Positions 60,416 to 64,000 of a DNA stretch of 64,000 nucleotides are shown piece by piece. A model generated the notes under the pieces. The model did not search any database. It worked only from the letters and a program-made list of their open reading frames with translations, and was not told where the DNA came from. The DNA comes from Megaleporinus macrocephalus (Eukaryota; Chordata; Actinopteri; Characiformes; Anostomidae). Position numbers and translations under genes: made by a program. Where the stretch lies: the NCBI GenBank assembly GCA_021613375.1, contig CM038720.1:41828949-41892948 (forward strand), given 5' to 3'. How positions within the stretch are numbered: position 1 is the stretch's first letter; every line of letters starts with the position of its first letter.

Positions 60416-61215
60416 TACAGTGGTGCTTGAAAGTTTGTAAGTGCTGTATGTTTTTGCATAAAATATGACATGAAATAATAATAATAATCATTTCATAATT
60501 GTCATCACAATCTTAAAAGTAAAGAAAACCTGCATATGAAAATAAGATAAAAATATGATACTTAATTGATTATTTATTGAGGAATATGATGGAATGTTTT
60601 TATGTCTGTGAGTATATGAACCTGTGCTTTCAGTATCTGTTGTGATCCACTCGTATTTAGAAATTGTCGATCAGTCCTGTAGGTTAAGAAGAATTTGGAG
60701 GCCTATTTCTTTGTAAAGAATTGCGTAAACACTTCCACAACATTGCTAACCATTTCAAACATTAACTTCTACTTCTACTTTGGTTGGACGACTTGCTGCG
60801 TGAAAATCTTAAGACTCGTGGACAGATGTCCCAACAGTTTTCTTTAAAATTCACTGGTATAGTTCACAATTCATTGTTCCATCCATAATGACAAGCTGTC
60901 CTTTATCAGATGCAGCAAAACAGGCCCAGACTCTGATACTACCACCACCATGTTTCACAGATGGAATCATTTTTTTATGCTGGAATACAAGACATTCCAA
61001 TCTAATTTATATGGCCTTCAAATTAACTACTAGTTTTAATACCTTCACAGTTAAGTAGTATTTGATCATTTCTCTCAATCAATCACCAACCAAGTGTAAA
61101 ATCTTTGTCTCATTTATGTAATTGGACTTTCTTTATCAACTTTTAGCAACCACGTGATTGTTTTAGGTCATATTTAAGCAGAAAAAGTTTTAAAGGGTTC
61201 ACAAACTCTTAGAGT
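60416..61215. mobile_element. diverged Tc1-type transposon, deleted
   Basis: Left GTGGTGCTTGAAAGTTTGTA and right AAAGGGTTCACAAACTCTTA are inverted ends of a well-known fish Tc1-type family. Inside, GCAGCAAAACAGGCCCAGAC and ACCACCACCATGTTTCACAG are the reverse-strand transposase remains. Large internal deletions leave no open frame. Confidence 0.75.
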
Positions 61216-61688
61216 CAGTATACAAAATAGTGTTCATACAGGTCAGTACTAATACTCACTGCACATCAATATAGTTAAAAAATAAATACTATCACTGAGC
61301 TACTTCCTGTTCTAACGTCCTCAAAGGTGACCAGTAAAGAGTCAACATCACAAGAAGTATTACTCTCTCCTCCATTTACAGCAGTGGTGTTAGTCTTCAT
61401 ATAAGCCTCGTGTTATTGAGGTTGTTGTTGACGCTAAGGCCTGTAGAAAACCTTTCTGAACCCAGAGACCGAATCAGGAGTCGAGCGAGAGAGATGATCT
61501 TTATTTTGGAGTTCGCTATAATGTTGACTCACCACGGCCCAGTCTGGCCTTGGCTTTCACAGTACCTGCTTATATAACAAATTTGAGACCCACCTGTGCT
61601 TTGACCTCTGGTGACCTTCAAGCTGGAAATAACAAGGACTTTGACCTGTAAGCTCCAGAAGACTAGCAGTCTGTTGTGGAGTTGCTAG

Positions 61689-61898
<210 letters not shown>

Positions 61899-61976
61899 TA
61901 ACCATCAACATCAACATCATCAGCAAAGCCAGCTTCTTGAAAACATTCTCACGCTCTTCCCTTTTTCTTTCCTCAG

Positions 61977-62117
61977 CCGATTGGAGCCCTGAATCCGAAG
62001 CGAGCAGCCTTTTACGCCGAGCATTATGAGACCTGGGAGGAGGACGGAACCCCACCACATCACTACACCTCCCTCTACTCCACTGCTGCCTCCACTCTAC
62101 TCTGGCTCCACAGAATA
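61977..62117 (+). CDS. nbea: nbea window exon 25 (BEACH)
   Basis: Encodes residues 1431-1477, PIGALNPKRAAFYAEHYETW, EEDGTPPHHYTSLYSTAAST and LLWLHRI. PIGALNP and HY.S.YSTA are conserved in BEACH. Mammals have Thr-His-Tyr-Ser for Thr-Ser-Leu-Tyr-Ser (recalled), and LLWLHRI is a local variant. The short flanking introns (61863-61976 and 62118-62214) hold nothing notable. Confidence 0.97.
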
Positions 62118-62214
62118 GTGAGCACTCCTGTTCTATACTGTGACTGCACATGCGCCGGTACTCTCTCCTGTAGATGTGCACTCACATCTTTCCCCGTTTT
62201 GTCCCCTGTGTTAG

Positions 62215-62334
62215 GAGCCCTTCACTACATTTTACCTGAACGGGAACGACAAGAAGTTTGACCACCCAGAAAGAACGTTCTCTGGCATCATGCGCTCCTG
62301 GAGGAGCTGTCAGAGGGACACGTCCGACGTCAAG
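62215..62334 (+). CDS. nbea: nbea window exon 26 (BEACH)
   Basis: Encodes residues 1478-1517, [40 protein letters not shown]. The FD.P.R.F.....W order is the conserved BEACH core. The acceptor is TGTGTTAG and the donor AAG|GTGAGA. Confidence 0.97.
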
Positions 62335-63299
62335 GTGAGACAGAGTGACCAACAACACTGACGGTCACAGCATGGTGTAATGTTGAAATATAGATTTTCT
62401 TGCACATATATAATCCATTGCTCTGTTGTTGTAAGTATTCAACCTTCATGTGTGGATCCTAGTCTCTAGCGTACTGGCCGAGGTTCCAATAAACCAAATA
62501 GTCTCCAATCAACTAAACTGTGATTTTGAAACTTTCCTTGTGTGTGATAGAGAGAAGGGGAAACGGCTGCAGATGATACAGTGATTATAATTCCCACACC
62601 TAATTCCCACATGAAGAGAAAACGAAGTTTGGTGCCCCTGGGCTGTAATTTTAGCCATGTTAGCGAATGTAGCTAACATTAGCACCAGTGGTAAAAGCTA
62701 AACATTGACCATTTGGAGATCTTCTCAGTTAACCCAGGTGGTTTTATAGGGTTTTTATTGCTATAAAGAAAGATTGTTGTGTTTCGGTTGTCAGGCTTGT
62801 CAGCCAAACAAGATAACAAAGATAAAGATAACAGTTAACAACCAGGACATTAAGATTTGGGTTCATAGAAGAGAAACCTCATAAAACCCCACATTATATA
62901 TCAAGTAGATCAGCAATTGCCCCATTTTGCTTTTGGAAGTGGTGCTAATGTTAGTTAGATCAGGTAATTTGCAGGTAAGTCTAGTGGTACCAAACTTTCT
63001 TCATTAACCACTATATCAACTAAAGCCATTTCCTCTTCTCTCTCTCATCACAAGGAACGTTCTAGGATCAGAACTGGATTTTTTTAGGAACACAGAACTG
63101 CAGCTGCTGAAAACACAGAACCTCAACAGATTAGTAGAGGCTCAATAGAGGTTCAGTGGAGACTCAGTAAAGACTCTCAGTAGAGATTCAGACCTTTTTT
63201 TTTTCCTTTTTAACCCACAGTGGAGTCTGAATAAACAAGGAAATGTTTACTTGCTTTACTTCAGACTTAACAATCGGATATGTTCTCTTTATGAAACAG
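62335..63299 (+). other. nbea intron after exon 26
   Basis: A 965-bp intron with no recognisable repeat or gene. A T-rich run lies at about 63194-63210. Confidence 0.85.
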
Positions 63300-63452
63300 G
63301 AGTTGATCCCTGAGTTCTACTACCTCCCTGAGATGTTTGTGAACAGTAATGGTTATGATTTGGGTGTGAGGGAGGACCGCACACCTGTGAGCGATGTGGA
63401 GCTGCCTGCCTGGGCCAAGAAACCAGAGGACTTTGTTCGCATCAACCGAATG
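63300..63452 (+). CDS. nbea: nbea window exon 27 (BEACH), last visible exon
   Basis: Encodes residues 1518-1568, [40 protein letters not shown] and [25 protein letters not shown] is the most conserved BEACH motif. NSNGY and GVRED favour NBEA over LRBA, from memory. The donor ATG|GTAAGG is good. The remaining BEACH and WD40 exons lie beyond the window. Confidence 0.98.
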
Positions 63453-64000
63453 GTAAGGAATAAGATATCCATGGTAGAGCTGCACAATATAACATTAACA
63501 GTAATCATACGTTTCATTTCAATAACACTGTAAATATACAGAGTGAGTCAGAAGTCTCAGGACACCCTTTTATTTTAGAAAGAAAGGAGAAAATTATGTA
63601 TTTAAATACCCCAGCAAGTAACGGGTGAGGGGGCCTATCTATTAGGCTGTGTCTCAAACATTGCCGCCATCTTTAAAGCCGCCATATTGGTTCAAGGGCA
63701 AGTTTTTCCAGTGGGAAGGTGGTCGTGTAGCAGATCAAAGAAGACCAGAACTGCCTCAGAAATCAATCGATGCAATCAGATTTGTTATATCTCTTGTGGC
63801 TCAAACGTTATCAACACAAAAAAGTTGCAACAACAACCACATTGAACATGATCAGTGTTCTGTTCCTGGTGCTGAACGCAGATCTGAAGGCGCAGTTCAG
63901 GACCAGGGATTGCATCCAATCGATTTCTGAGACAGTTCTGGTCTTCTTTGATCTGCTACACGACCACCTTCCCCTTGGAAAAACTTACTCTTGATTCAAT
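63453..64000 (+). other. start of the next nbea intron
   Basis: Apart from the first 80 bp this is filled by a foldback element that runs off the window end. Confidence 0.85.
63535..64000. mobile_element. foldback element family A, copy 4, cut by window end
   Basis: This copy shows the complete left outer arm: AGTGAGTCAGAAGTCTCAGG, then CCCAGCAAGTAACGGGTGAG, ACATTGCCGCCATCTTTAAA, then the core AAAGTTGCAACAACAACCAC and the start of the right arm. It defines the family consensus best in this window. Confidence 0.75.

Overview
This window is vertebrate, almost certainly teleost, genomic DNA. It lies wholly inside one very large plus-strand gene that I identify as neurobeachin (nbea). Twenty-seven exons can be placed between 3541 and 63452. 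Every junction is GT-AG and every reading-frame phase closes, so they join into 1,568 continuous codons. These cover the part of the ~2,900-residue protein from the end of the N-terminal scaffold, through the PKA-anchoring linker, DUF1088 and the PH-like domain, to about three quarters of the BEACH domain. The transcript start, the N-terminal half, the rest of BEACH, the WD40 repeats and the 3' end lie outside. Identity rests on my memory of mammalian NBEA, which the exons follow almost residue for residue in the conserved parts. I cannot tell which teleost paralogue (nbeaa or nbeab) this is.

Layout. 1-3540 is the end of an upstream intron (CA repeats, a 72-bp tandem repeat, foldback elements). 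Window exon 1 (3541-3713) is followed by a 7.3-kb intron with a 2.4-kb minisatellite. Exons 2-4 (10972-15593) carry the linker that holds the PKA RII-binding region, with a 2-kb 37-bp minisatellite in the third intron. A 9-nt microexon (16947-16955) precedes a 3.5-kb AT-rich higher-order array. Exons 6-12 (23597-35655) encode the central region and are packed among microsatellites. Exons 13-19 (42218-54824) encode DUF1088 and flanks, and exons 20-27 (56691-63452) encode PH-BEACH.

The introns are unusually rich in tandem repeats: at least eight minisatellite or higher-order arrays and many CA/GT, CT, AT and ATCT tracts. They also hold non-autonomous DNA transposons (Tc1/mariner-type and hAT-type MITEs, foldback elements), one degraded Tc1-like transposase, tRNA-like SINEs whose tails have grown into GT-rich arrays, and a possible LINE 3' fragment. 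No second functional protein gene, rRNA, tRNA gene or CRISPR array was found. The long open frames in the arrays are products of repeat period, not genes.

The most interesting signals concern splicing. They are a neural-type microexon with two in-frame donors, a minisatellite whose every unit is an AG|GT recursive-splice-like site, an exon whose pyrimidine tract is a (CT)55 microsatellite, and inverted or direct repeat pairs that bracket specific exons.
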